Assembly (NCBI GenBank): GCA_963764195.1
Contig: CAVXRG010000011.1
Coordinates: forward strand, 62,001-126,000
Source: JBDSSS01 sp963764195
GTDB lineage: Bacteria; Actinomycetota; Actinomycetes; Actinomycetales; Dermatophilaceae
Length of the DNA: 64,000 nt
Direction: 5' to 3'
Of the stretch, positions 32,669 through 41,094 are shown in pieces (position 1 is the stretch's first letter; each line of letters starts with the position of its first letter). The position numbers were made by a program, and so were the translations under genes. The notes beneath the pieces were generated by a model that had not been told where the DNA came from, made no database searches, and saw only the letters and a program-made list of their open reading frames with translations.

Positions 32669-33199
32669 ATGACCGTCTCGCGCACCGACCCGCCCCTCGC
32701 CGCTGACGAGGCGACCACCCTGCTCGCCTTCCTCGACTACCACCGCGACACCCTGCGGCAGAAGGCCGAGGGGCTCACCGCGGCCCAGCTGGCGACGACC
32801 CACCCGCCGTCGACCCTGACGCTCGGGGGCCTGCTCAAGCACGTGGCCCTCAACGAGGCGCACTGGTTCGGCGCGATCCTGCACGGGCGCGCGCTCGGCG
32901 AGCCGTGGGACGGGGTGGACTGGGACGCCGACCCCGACTGGGAGCTGAGTTCGGCCGGGCAGGACAGCCCGGAGCGGCTCCGCTCGCTGATGGACGAGTC
33001 GGTCGAGCGGGCTCGCAGCGACATCGACGCCGCGCTCGCCGAGGATGGCCTCGACCAGCTCTCGGTCGGTCGCTCCCGGAGCGAGGACGAGGCCTTCAGC
33101 CTGCGCTGGATCGTGCTCCACATGGTCGAGGAGTACGCCCGGCACAACGGCCACGCCGACCTGCTGCGCGAGGCGATCGACGGGCGCACCGGGGAGTGA
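32669..33199 (+). CDS. DinB-fold (DUF664) protein
   Basis: 176 residues, four-helix DinB/YfiT fold. LGGLLKHVALNEAHWF near 51 and HMVEEYARHNGHADLLREAIDG near 151 carry the three conserved histidines of the metal site. Proteins of this fold include mycothiol- and bacillithiol-dependent enzymes. Leaderless ATG after TAGCGT. Cofactor and substrate are not known. Confidence 0.83.
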   Translation: MTVSRTDPPLAADEATTLLAFLDYHRDTLRQKAEGLTAAQLATTHPPSTLTLGGLLKHVALNEAHWFGAILHGRALGEPWDGVDWDADPDWELSSAGQDSPERLRSLMDESVERARSDIDAALAEDGLDQLSVGRSRSEDEAFSLRWIVLHMVEEYARHNGHADLLREAIDGRTGE

Positions 33200-33247
33200 G
33201 CAGCGGGCCCAGCCGCCGGCCGCACGGAACCGCCCCGACACCGTCGG

Positions 33248-33613
33248 TCAGGCCGACTGCGACCTGATGTGGTCGACCACCGGCATGAACTCCTCCGTCG
33301 GAGAGAAGTCGACGTAGGCGGTGTCCTCCAGGGCCACCGGGACGTGTCCGGGCGCCCAGTAGACAGCCTGCCCGGCCTCGTAGAACTCCTCGCCCTCCGT
33401 GGAGCGCATCTGCAGCCGGCCGGAGAGGATGTAGCCCCAGTGTGGGCTCTGACAGGCGTCGTCGGTCAGCCCGACGAGCATCGGTCCGAGGTCGGCCCCG
33501 GCCGGGAGCTTGATGAACGACGTCGTCATGCCTCCACCGATCTCTGCCAGCCGGACCTCGACGCCACCGCCCTCGATGACGACGGGGACATTGTTGCGGG
33601 TGAGTGCGTGCAT
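33248..33613 (-). CDS. Cupin-domain protein
   Basis: 121 residues of beta-barrel cupin: PHWGYILSGRLQMRSTEGEEFYEAGQAVYWAPGHVP (about 57-92) contains cupin motif 1 and 2 positions, though the metal histidines are partly replaced. GAGGAGGA precedes the ATG. Stand-alone gene, convergent with the DinB-fold gene. Function unknown. Confidence 0.8.
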   Translation of the reverse strand: MHALTRNNVPVVIEGGGVEVRLAEIGGGMTTSFIKLPAGADLGPMLVGLTDDACQSPHWGYILSGRLQMRSTEGEEFYEAGQAVYWAPGHVPVALEDTAYVDFSPTEEFMPVVDHIRSQSA

Positions 33614-33734
33614 GATTCCTCCTCGATGGGGCCGCGTGGTTCGGGCCGTTGCCTCTCACCCTGCTCAGCCCGCGTTCGCGGATCGTTCCGTCGCCTCCGA
33701 CGTGCTCGTCGGCTGGGTGAGCGCCCGGCGCGGG

Positions 33735-34757
33735 TCAGTCCGCAGTGAGCTTGGCCAACCTCGAGCGGAGCGACTCCTCGCGGTGGGCATTGCCGTGCAG
33801 CCCCAGGTAGGTCTCGCGGTAGACGGCGAGCAGCGAGTCGTCGAGCCGGCGCACGGCGCCCGGCGGGTACTTGTAGCCCATCTCGTCGAGCACGGCCGTC
33901 GTGTCGACGTCGGCGAGCACGGCCGCGAGCTCGTCGAGGGAGGCGATGCCGAGCTCGAGCAGCAGCCCGGAGATCCACGCGTAGTGGTCGGGCCGGGACC
34001 AGCCGGCGTCGGCGAACTGTCCCGCGAGGAACTTCGCGAGGTCACCGGCGCCGATCCTCGGGTCGAGCTCGTCGTGCTGCGCCGGTTGGGCCGGCATCGC
34101 GAGGTTGAGCCGGTCGCGGATGGCCGTGAACTCCCGGTCGGCGAGCTCGAGCAGCCCCGCCGCGAGGGTGAACCGGCGGTCGAGGTCGCGGGCGTGCTCC
34201 TCGGGCACCGATCCCTTGTAGCGGATGTCGTGCTCGAACTCCGCCCAAGCGTGCTGCAGGACGGTGCGGACCTGGACCGACGCGCTGCGCAGGCGGAGCG
34301 AGGCGTACTCCGGCGGGACGGTGCGGCTCGCGTTGACAGCGACGATGAGGTGCCGGCTGGCGTAGCCGAAGCGACCCTCGCGGGCGGTCTCGTCGCCGAG
34401 GTCCCGGTCGTCGAGGACGGCGAGCTCCTCGGCGAGCAGGTCGGCGACGGCCGCGACGTCGTTGCGCACGTAGGTGATGACCCGGACGCCGATCTGGTCG
34501 GTGATCTGCGTCAGCGGCTCGGGGAACACGAGGTCACCGTCGACGGTGCGGCCGGCCTTGTCGGCGAAGGACCCGACCGACTTCGTCCGGCCGGTCACGC
34601 TGAGGTAGTTGATGCCCGCGTCGTCGAGCAGCGAGGTGACCAGCTCGATGAACAGCGCGGTCGCGGCCTCGAGCTCCGGCTGGCGGTCGGCGTACTCGCG
34701 GACCGCGGCCCGCACGGGGTCGTCGGGCTGGTCGGTCTGGTCGGGCGGGGCAGGCAT
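33735..34757 (-). CDS. Small alarmone synthetase, RelA/SpoT-type (p)ppGpp synthetase
   Basis: 340 residues with the synthetase core: RTKSVGSFADKAGR near 55, TDQIGVRVITYVRND near 84 and the strongly conserved VQVRTVLQHAWAEFEHDIRYKG near 161. There is no hydrolase, TGS or ACT domain, so it is a small alarmone synthetase rather than full Rel. It transfers pyrophosphate from ATP to GTP or GDP. The C-terminal 130 residues are helical and may control oligomerisation. CAGGAT lies six bases before the ATG. Confidence 0.88.
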   Translation of the reverse strand: MPAPPDQTDQPDDPVRAAVREYADRQPELEAATALFIELVTSLLDDAGINYLSVTGRTKSVGSFADKAGRTVDGDLVFPEPLTQITDQIGVRVITYVRNDVAAVADLLAEELAVLDDRDLGDETAREGRFGYASRHLIVAVNASRTVPPEYASLRLRSASVQVRTVLQHAWAEFEHDIRYKGSVPEEHARDLDRRFTLAAGLLELADREFTAIRDRLNLAMPAQPAQHDELDPRIGAGDLAKFLAGQFADAGWSRPDHYAWISGLLLELGIASLDELAAVLADVDTTAVLDEMGYKYPPGAVRRLDDSLLAVYRETYLGLHGNAHREESLRSRLAKLTAD

Positions 34758-34841
34758 GGCCCCATCCTGCCGCCTGCGCCGACGGATCGCCGCACCCCCG
34801 GGGCGGGGGAGCTGACCTCCGGCCCCTCTCAGGGGGTCGGC

Positions 34842-35525
34842 TCAGGGAGTGGGCGTCGGCAGGGCGAAGGTCGTCTTGAGTGCGCCGTTGACGAGCGCGA
34901 GGAACGTCGCGGTCTCCTGGCGGATGACGGCATACCGCGCCGCCGCCTGCGGCGAGCCGGCTCTCGCCTCCTCGGAGGCGGCGGCGGCAAAGAGCTCGAG
35001 GGTCCCGATCCGCCCGAGGTAGCTCGGCAGGTCGAGTCCGGAGGGTCCGCCGTTGGCGGCGAGCGACGCGAAGTGCCCGGCCATCGCGTCGAGCCGCAGG
35101 GCGGCGCCGGGTCCGGTGACCGTCATCGCGTCAAGGGCCGCGACGTCGGTGACGAGCAGGCCGTAGTCCCGCGTCGCGGCGGCCTCGTCGAAGACCGACG
35201 ACGTCGTCAGCGCCGGGCGCGGCAGGGCGGTGACCGTGACGGTCGGGACGGCGGTCGCCGGGGCCACGACCGTCGCGGTCGTCGTGACGGTCGCCGTCGG
35301 GGCGACGACCTGGGTGGCCGTCACCGTCGCCGTGACCGTCAGGGTCGGGGCCGGGGTGCCGGTCGAGGACCCCGTGGGCAGCGGGGACCCCGGCGCCGGG
35401 GTCGTCGGCGCGTCGACGACCCGTTCCTGGGTCAGGTTGACGTCGGGGCCGCCGGACGAGCACGCCGAGACGCCACCTACCGCGGTGAGCGCGAGGACGG
35501 CCGCGAGCACGAAACGGCCGCTCAC
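34842..35525 (-). CDS. Putative secreted lipoprotein with Thr/Val-rich linker
   Basis: 227 residues. Signal sequence with lipobox VSAC (Cys22), then a linker of repeated TVTATV-like units (about 55-105), then a helical domain of about 120 residues. The GTG start overlaps the stop of the DUF2237 gene by one base step (GTGA), so both genes share a transcript. Family not recognised. The linker would hold the helical domain away from the membrane. Confidence 0.7.
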   Translation of the reverse strand: MSGRFVLAAVLALTAVGGVSACSSGGPDVNLTQERVVDAPTTPAPGSPLPTGSSTGTPAPTLTVTATVTATQVVAPTATVTTTATVVAPATAVPTVTVTALPRPALTTSSVFDEAAATRDYGLLVTDVAALDAMTVTGPGAALRLDAMAGHFASLAANGGPSGLDLPSYLGRIGTLELFAAAASEEARAGSPQAAARYAVIRQETATFLALVNGALKTTFALPTPTP

Positions 35526-35917
35526 AGCAGCGAGCTCGGGTCGTCGGGGACGTCGGCGGCATACGCCTGGAGGAGCTGGAGCGGGACGACGTCGAGCGAG
35601 CGCTCGTGCGTGGCCGCGAGCACGACCGGGGCTGCCGCGCCGTCGCGCTGGGCCTGGAGCCACCGGGCGGCCACGACGCACCAGCGGTCGCCGGGCCGCA
35701 GCCCGGGGAAGCGCCACTCCGGTCGCGCGGTCGCCAGGTCATTGCCGACCCGCTCCTGGTGGGTGAGGAACTCGGGGGTCACGACGACGCAGATCGTGTG
35801 GCTGCCCCGGTCCTCGGGCCCGGCCGTGCAACACCCGTCGCGGTAGAAGCCGGTGAGCGGCTCGGTGCCGCAGGTCTCGAGCTCACCCCCGAGCACGTTG
35901 CGCTCCCCGCTCTCCAT
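35522..35917 (-). CDS. DUF2237 family protein
   Basis: 131 residues matching the DUF2237 pattern: NVLGGELETCGTEPLTGFYRDGCC near 7 and HTICVVVTPEFLTHQ near 40, then PGDRWCVVAARWLQA near 75. Five conserved cysteines suggest a metal or disulfide site. Function unknown. The ATG lies seven bases after TACGGT on the minus strand (35925-35930), another leaderless-type start. Confidence 0.85.
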   Translation of the reverse strand: MESGERNVLGGELETCGTEPLTGFYRDGCCTAGPEDRGSHTICVVVTPEFLTHQERVGNDLATARPEWRFPGLRPGDRWCVVAARWLQAQRDGAAAPVVLAATHERSLDVVPLQLLQAYAADVPDDPSSLL

Positions 35918-35996
35918 GGCTGACACCGTAGCCCCCGAAGGCGCCCGGCGATCCCGGATGGGACGGATTCCGTCCGCCGTGCCGGCGCGTGCTGGC

Positions 35997-36002
35997 TACG
36001 CT
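35997..36002 (+). promoter_or_regulatory. -10 box TACGCT, leaderless start
   Basis: TACGCT, six bases, then the ATG at 36009. Confidence 0.58.
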
Positions 36003-36008
36003 GGTCGC

Positions 36009-36449
36009 ATGCCCGAGACCGCGCCCCACGACCCGGACCACGTCGATGCCTGCCGGGCCCGCGCCGAGGCCCAGGTCGTCATGTGGCGGGAGGTCTCGCA
36101 GGCGGTTCGTGGTCATGGCGAGGAGGACCTCAGCCGGCTCGAGAGCGCCCTCGACTCGCTCGAGGCGGAGTACTTCAACAACATGCTCATCGTCCTCGAG
36201 AGCTACTTCGAGGGCCCGTCCGGCGGTGGAGCGCCCGTCGGCGGCCGGGCCGGTGACGAGGTCCGGCTGCTCTGTCGCTCCCTCCGCGAGGGCGGCGGGA
36301 CGGTGCTCGAGGACGGCGCGCCCCGGACCGACCCGTCCGGCACCGTGCTCGGCCTCTCCGTCGGCGACCCGATCGCGCTGAGCCAGGAGCAGTACGTCCG
36401 GCTGGCCGACGCGTTCTTCCGCGAGGTCGAGCGCGGGGCCACGGCCTGA
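36009..36449 (+). CDS. Hypothetical acidic protein
   Basis: 146 residues, acidic, with an N-terminal helical stretch rich in Glu/Leu (SRLESALDSLEAEYFNNMLIVLESYFEG near 45) and a C-terminal half with short strands (GTVLGLSVGDPIALSQEQYVRLADAFFREVE). No family recognised. It ends one base before the penicillin-acylase-family gene and probably shares its transcript. Leaderless ATG after TACGCT. Confidence 0.65.
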   Translation: MPETAPHDPDHVDACRARAEAQVVMWREVSQAVRGHGEEDLSRLESALDSLEAEYFNNMLIVLESYFEGPSGGGAPVGGRAGDEVRLLCRSLREGGGTVLEDGAPRTDPSGTVLGLSVGDPIALSQEQYVRLADAFFREVERGATA

Positions 36450-36450
36450 G

Positions 36451-38547
36451 GTGCCGGTGCCGGTGCCCGACCCGGGCTCCGTCGTCCGCGACGACCTCGG
36501 CATCCCGCACCTGCGTGCGCCCTCGCTGACCGCCCTGATGCGTCTGCAGGGCCGGGTCACCGCCGGTGACCGCGCCTGGCAGGTCGAGCACCAGCGCTGG
36601 CGGATGGAGGGTCGGACCGCGGAGTACCTCGGCGAGCAGGGCCTGCCGTGGGACCGCTTCGCCCGGCAGGTCCGCCTCGAGGCCACGGCGCGCGCCTGCT
36701 ACGAGGCCCTCGACGAGGAGACCCGCGACGTCGTGTCCGCCTACGTCGCGGGGGTGAACGAGGCGTTGCCGACCGCCCTGCCGCAGGCCCAGGAGGTGCG
36801 GGTCCTCGGACTCGAGTCGTATGCCGCCCAGCCGCGCCCGTGGGAGCCCTGGACCCCGCTCGGCATCTTCTGGGCGATCCACCTGCTCTTCGGCACCTTC
36901 CCGTCGAAGCTCTTCGCCGCGCACGTGCGCTCGAGGCTCGGCCCCGAGTGGCTCGACCTCTTCGACACCGAGGGCGGACCGTGGCAGGCCGGGAGCAACG
37001 CGTGGGTCGTCGGCGGACACCGCACCGCGTCGGGGCTGCCGCTCGTGGCCGGCGACCCGCATCGGACCATCGAGCTGCCCGGCACCTACCAGCAGGTCGG
37101 CCTGTGCTGCCCCGGTGTCGACGTCGTCGGCTTCAGCTTCCCCGGCGTGCCGGGGGTCCAGCACTTCGCCCACGGTGGCCGCGTCGCCTGGGCGATCACG
37201 AACGCGATGGCCGACTACCAGGACCTGACCGAGGAGCAGCTGCGCTCCGGCGCCGACGGGCTGGAGGCGCGCGGCCCAGAGGGCTGGGAGCCGACCGACT
37301 CTGCCGTCGAGACCGTCGTGGTCCGTGGGGCGCCCGACGTCGAGGTGCCCGTCATCGTGACGCGCCGGGGTCCCGTTGTCACCGGGCTCGACCTCGACGT
37401 GGCGGGCGGGTCGATCGACGTGGGAGCCGGCCCGGCGGCATACAGCCTGCGGACGCCCTCGCAGGTGGGTCTCGACCTCGGCTTCTCCGCCCTCGTCCCG
37501 CTCCTGCGGGCCCGGAGCGTCGACGACGTCGTCGGGGCTCTCGCCCACTGGGTCGAGCCGGTCAACAGTGCGGTGGTCGCCGACGACACCGGGGCGATGC
37601 GCCACCTCGTCGTCGGCCGGGTGGCTCGCCGGCACGAGGCGAACCTCGTCGGGCCGGTGCCGGCCTGGGATCCGCGGCACGGCTGGGACGGTTGGGCGCC
37701 CGGCCCGGTGACGGTCGTCGAGGACCTCATGGTCAGTGCGAACGACCGGGCGAGCGGTGGCGGACTCGGCGCCCAGTACGCGACCCCCTTCCGGGCCAGA
37801 CGGATCCGCGAGCTGCTGGGGGACCGCCACGACCTGACGGCCGACGACTGTGCCGCGATCTCGTTGGACACCCGCAACGGTCAGGCCGAGCTGATGCGGG
37901 GGCTCGTCTCGGCCGCCGACGTCACCGGCGCCGCCGCAGCGGTGCGCGCGGTCCTGCTCGGGTGGGACGGCCACAGCGACGTCGACAGCCCCGGCGCGGC
38001 GGTCTTCGCGGAGTGGCGGCACGAGCTCGTGTCGTGGTTCGTCGAGCACCCGGCCCTCGCGCCGCTGCTCGTCGACACCGGGCACAGCCCCCTCTTCGAG
38101 CCGTGGCTCTCGGTGCCACAAGCGGTCGGCGCGACGTGGGGGACCATGGCGCGCGGATGCAGCCGGGTCGGCATCGACGTGACTGAGGGCGTGGTCGCGG
38201 CCCTCGAGCGCGTTGCGGCACAGGAGGACCCGGGCGTGTGGGGTGACCGGCACACCTTCGACCCGATCCACGTCCTCGACGGCTGGCCCCAGAGTCCGCT
38301 CGTCGGGGGAGCGCCCACTCCGGGTGACAGCGGGTGCGTGCTCGCGGCAGGGAGCGCGCCGGGGCTGAGCGATCGGTGCTCCAAGGGGCCGGTGGCGCGC
38401 TACGTCTGGGACCTCGCCGACCGCGACGCGAGCGGGTGGGTCGTCCCCGGCGGGTCGTCGGGTCTGGAGGGCAGCCCCCACTTCGCCGACCAGCTCGAGG
38501 ACTGGCTGGTGGGGCGGCTCCAGCGGGTGGGTCAGCCCCGGCGGTAG
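36451..38547 (+). CDS. Penicillin acylase-family N-terminal nucleophile hydrolase
   Basis: 698 residues. The nucleophile serine lies in WQAGSNAWVVGG near residue 176, where maturation would split the precursor into alpha and beta chains. The N-terminal part has DDLGIPHLRA and RLQGRVTAGDRAWQVE, typical alpha-chain features. Family members cleave amides of penicillins, acyl-homoserine lactones or cyclic lipopeptides. Unlike most, this one has no signal peptide, so it may act in the cytosol. Its 3' end overlaps the convergent small membrane gene by 16 bases. Confidence 0.85.
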   Translation: MPVPVPDPGSVVRDDLGIPHLRAPSLTALMRLQGRVTAGDRAWQVEHQRWRMEGRTAEYLGEQGLPWDRFARQVRLEATARACYEALDEETRDVVSAYVAGVNEALPTALPQAQEVRVLGLESYAAQPRPWEPWTPLGIFWAIHLLFGTFPSKLFAAHVRSRLGPEWLDLFDTEGGPWQAGSNAWVVGGHRTASGLPLVAGDPHRTIELPGTYQQVGLCCPGVDVVGFSFPGVPGVQHFAHGGRVAWAITNAMADYQDLTEEQLRSGADGLEARGPEGWEPTDSAVETVVVRGAPDVEVPVIVTRRGPVVTGLDLDVAGGSIDVGAGPAAYSLRTPSQVGLDLGFSALVPLLRARSVDDVVGALAHWVEPVNSAVVADDTGAMRHLVVGRVARRHEANLVGPVPAWDPRHGWDGWAPGPVTVVEDLMVSANDRASGGGLGAQYATPFRARRIRELLGDRHDLTADDCAAISLDTRNGQAELMRGLVSAADVTGAAAAVRAVLLGWDGHSDVDSPGAAVFAEWRHELVSWFVEHPALAPLLVDTGHSPLFEPWLSVPQAVGATWGTMARGCSRVGIDVTEGVVAALERVAAQEDPGVWGDRHTFDPIHVLDGWPQSPLVGGAPTPGDSGCVLAAGSAPGLSDRCSKGPVARYVWDLADRDASGWVVPGGSSGLEGSPHFADQLEDWLVGRLQRVGQPRR

Positions 38548-38717
38548 CCCGCCACGCCGACGACGACGCCGAAGAGCGCGACGATCGGGCCGATGATCGC
38601 CCAGAGGGTGACCCCTGACATGACGCTGCCGCCGACGACGCCGAGACCCTGGAGCGTCCAGAGCAGCCCGATGGCCACGAGGATGCCGCCGAAGACCATG
38701 AGCAGTGAGCGGTTCAT
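38532..38717 (-). CDS. Small two-helix membrane protein
   Basis: 61 residues, with two hydrophobic helices (about 5-25 and 37-57) and a basic RRG end. Its ATG lies seven bases after TAGTCT on the minus strand (38725-38730). Function unknown. It converges with and overlaps the acylase gene. Confidence 0.65.
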   Translation of the reverse strand: MNRSLLMVFGGILVAIGLLWTLQGLGVVGGSVMSGVTLWAIIGPIVALFGVVVGVAGYRRG

Positions 38718-38762
38718 GCGCCCGAGACTAGTCCGAACCCCACGTGGCGCGGCCGCCCAGCC

Positions 38763-39554
38763 TCAGCCGACGGGCATCGGCAGCACGACGGCCTGGTCGC
38801 CGCCGGGCGACCACCGAGCACCGAAGGTGCACCCCGGTCCGCTCACGGTGAGCGTCGGCGCCGCCCAGGTGCCGCCGATGGCCCAGAACTCGGCGCCGGC
38901 GACATCCGTGCACCCGGTCGCGGCGGTCGCGCCGGCGACGTCGTCGGCGTCGATGACGACGGCGACCCTGGTGGGCTCGGTGACCGGTGAGCTCGAGTCC
39001 ACCTGGGTGAGTGCGACGGCGATCGCCGCGCAGACGAGCGCCGCGCCGGCGCCCATCGCCCAGAGGAAGCGGGTGAACCATGCCTTCGTGTCCACGAACA
39101 GCCGCCACTCGCGCACCGCGTCATGGCCGGCGCGCAGTCGCACCCAGTCCTCCGGGGTCGCCCCTCCGGCGAACACGTCGGTGGCGAACTGGCGGAACTC
39201 GGCCTCGCTGAGGAAGTCGGGACTCGCGATGCCGTTGCTGAACGCGGTCTCCAGCGACTGCCTGACCTTCGCGTCCGCCGTCTGCAGCGTGATCACCTGC
39301 ACGGGCTCCTGGCTCAGCACTCGGGCGGCGACGACGAGGACGGCGCCGATGGACACGAGGATGACGACCGCGCTGACGACGAGAGGCCAGTGCGCACCGA
39401 ACCAGGCTCCCTTGTCGGTGGCGGCGGCGAGGCTGGCACCCACGGGGCCACCCGCGACGACGACGGCGCTGACGACCGTCGTGACGGGGGTGAGGGCCGC
39501 GAGCCACTTGGTCGTGTCGCGGTAGGCGTCGACGCTCGTCTGGTAGACCGACAT
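38763..39554 (-). CDS. Two-TM membrane protein with C-terminal exported domain, unknown
   Basis: 263 residues: a short amphipathic N-terminus (YQTSVDAYRDTTKWLAALTP), hydrophobic segments near 22-45 and 55-80, and a cytoplasmic loop of about 85 residues containing LSEAEFRQFATDVFAGGATPEDWVRL. A further helix lies near 165-185, followed by a small beta-rich domain with two cysteines. GGAGGGAC precedes the ATG. It diverges from a Phd-like gene across an AT-rich promoter with CCGAGATA repeats. Family not recognised; the layout suggests a membrane effector or sensor. Confidence 0.65.
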   Translation of the reverse strand: MSVYQTSVDAYRDTTKWLAALTPVTTVVSAVVVAGGPVGASLAAATDKGAWFGAHWPLVVSAVVILVSIGAVLVVAARVLSQEPVQVITLQTADAKVRQSLETAFSNGIASPDFLSEAEFRQFATDVFAGGATPEDWVRLRAGHDAVREWRLFVDTKAWFTRFLWAMGAGAALVCAAIAVALTQVDSSSPVTEPTRVAVVIDADDVAGATAATGCTDVAGAEFWAIGGTWAAPTLTVSGPGCTFGARWSPGGDQAVVLPMPVG

Positions 39555-39571
39555 GTCCCTCCTCGACAGTC

Positions 39572-39607
39572 CCGAGATAGAGATTACCGAGATATGTCGG
39601 GTAAACT
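39572..39607 (+). promoter_or_regulatory. AT-rich divergent promoter with CCGAGATA direct repeats
   Basis: CCGAGATA occurs at 39572-39579 and 39588-39595, 16 bp apart. A -10 candidate TAAACT (39602-39607) serves the plus-strand gene. The region is clearly richer in A+T than its surroundings. The Phd-like protein encoded at 39633 is the natural candidate to bind the repeats. Confidence 0.5.
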
Positions 39608-39632
39608 CTAGAGGGATCTCCAGGAGGATGCC

Positions 39633-40352
39633 ATGAACTCGACCGACTACGGCCCCGTGCCGGTCTCCCGGCTGAAGAGCGAGCGCGTCAACGTGCTGTC
39701 GGCGCTCGAAGGGGGACGCAGCGTGCTGCTGTCCCGCCATGGTCGCGTGGTCGCCCTGCTGAAGCCGCTCGAACCGCATCACGACGGGCTCGTCCGGTCG
39801 CTCTTCACCACGGGGCGGCAGAGTGTCCCCGTGCTCACGATGACCCAGATCGAGTCCGGTTCCCCGTCGGCGGCGGTGCGGCGGGCCGAGGAGGGCTCCG
39901 ACACCCTCGTTGCCGACCTCAAGCGCAACCGCGTCTACGGTGTGCTCACCGCGAAGCCCGAGCCGCTCTCGGACGACGAGGCGTCGGCACGCGCCGACCG
40001 CATCGCCCAGTTCCTGGCCGACGACCCGGAGGCGACCGCCGACGACCTGGCCGACTTCTCCGAGGAGCTGGACGCGGAGGCTCGCACGACCCTCCGAGCG
40101 CGTGCGGAGGTCGCGGCCTTCCGGCAGGCCGTGCTCACACAGACCGCGTCGCCCGAGGACCAGGGCGCCGTCGCCGTCGAGCTGGCCGGGCTGCTGCCGG
40201 AGGCAATCACCACGAGCCAGCTCGGCGAAGGGCAGGCGATGGCGCTGGCGGCGTCGCTCCAGGCGGCTGGAGATGCCCTGCGGGCCCGGGTGGAGCAGGT
40301 GGGCGATCCCTTCACTGCCGCGTCCCTCCCTCGACCGGCGAGAGCGCGTTAG
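39633..40352 (+). CDS. Phd/YefM-like N-terminal domain protein
   Basis: 239 residues. The first 50 residues (VPVSRLKSERVNVLSALEGGRSVLLSRHGRVVALLKPL) follow the Phd/YefM antitoxin fold, a DNA-binding and autoregulatory domain. The remaining 190 residues are acidic and helical with no recognised family. AGGAGG lies before the ATG. Phd antitoxins are usually 70-90 residues, so this is an enlarged or fused version. The third gene follows by 38 bp on the same strand. Confidence 0.62.
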   Translation: MNSTDYGPVPVSRLKSERVNVLSALEGGRSVLLSRHGRVVALLKPLEPHHDGLVRSLFTTGRQSVPVLTMTQIESGSPSAAVRRAEEGSDTLVADLKRNRVYGVLTAKPEPLSDDEASARADRIAQFLADDPEATADDLADFSEELDAEARTTLRARAEVAAFRQAVLTQTASPEDQGAVAVELAGLLPEAITTSQLGEGQAMALAASLQAAGDALRARVEQVGDPFTAASLPRPARAR

Positions 40353-40390
40353 CCTGCAAGGCATCTGCAGACACACGACGGGGAGGTGAC

Positions 40391-40792
40391 GTGGGAACCG
40401 GGCTGCGCACGAGGGCAGGAAACCCCGACGTGCTCGGCGGCGCCTTCCTCGGTGTCCTCGTCCGGCTGCTCGACACCTACCGGCCGACGGTCGAAGCGCT
40501 GTTGCAGGGCAAGCCCGTGACCCTCGACGACGACCTCGAGATCACCACCAACGAGAGCGGGGACGGGAAGCAGGTCATCGAACTCCTCGTCGTGCGTCCT
40601 GGTGTCGACAAGAAGATCGTCATCCAGCTGAGAGCGCATGACGGAGGGGGCCAGGACGACGATCCGGCGTCATCGATCCCGCCACCCGGTCCGTGGCACA
40701 CGACGGATGCTGACGGCAGCACCGTGTGGCGGCTGTTCAACGCCGTCGTGCTGAACCTCGAGCAGCCGCACAACACGGCGGCGGACGGCTGA
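40391..40792 (+). CDS. Hypothetical protein of the Phd-like locus
   Basis: 133 residues, GTG start behind GGGAGG. It starts with a basic GLRTRAGNPDVLGGAFLGVLVRLLDTYRP and has a central acidic beta section (TLDDDLEITTNESGDGKQVIELLVVRPGVDKKIVIQL) and a C-terminal helix (VWRLFNAVVLNLEQ). No family recognised and no catalytic motif seen. Its proximity to the Phd-like gene suggests one transcript. Confidence 0.6.
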   Translation: MGTGLRTRAGNPDVLGGAFLGVLVRLLDTYRPTVEALLQGKPVTLDDDLEITTNESGDGKQVIELLVVRPGVDKKIVIQLRAHDGGGQDDDPASSIPPPGPWHTTDADGSTVWRLFNAVVLNLEQPHNTAADG

Positions 40793-40838
40793 GGGCTCGG
40801 GTGAGCACCCACCCGGGCGCTGTGCCACAGTGAACCGC

Positions 40839-41075
40839 GTGGGCACACCAATCACTCGGGCGACAGTCATCTGGTTCGTCGGCGCCGCTCTCGTCGGGGC
40901 GGTCGCCGGGATGCTGCACCTGTGGCGCTCGGTCCTCGGCGGCGGTCACCCCGGCACCCCGCTCGCCGTCGTCACCTTCGTGGTCACGGCGCTCGCTGCG
41001 GTCATGCTCTACCGCGGGATGATGACGGCCGCGGGCGAGCAGGACCGGCGGGCGAGCCGCGGCAGGACGCGCTGA
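40839..41075 (+). CDS. Small two-helix membrane protein
   Basis: 78 residues, with hydrophobic helices near 8-28 and 44-62 and a basic, polar tail. The GTG at 40839 lies seven bases after CACAGT; a GTG three codons earlier is the alternative. Unknown function; it precedes the polymerase gene by 19 bp and may be co-transcribed. Confidence 0.6.
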   Translation: MGTPITRATVIWFVGAALVGAVAGMLHLWRSVLGGGHPGTPLAVVTFVVTALAAVMLYRGMMTAAGEQDRRASRGRTR

Positions 41076-41094
41076 CGGGGTCCAGACTGGACCC

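Noticed and set aside
33510..35846. 778-codon plus-strand frame across the alarmone synthetase and lipoprotein genes
   Set aside because: The minus-strand genes have conserved RelA/SpoT motifs and a lipobox; the plus frame has none.
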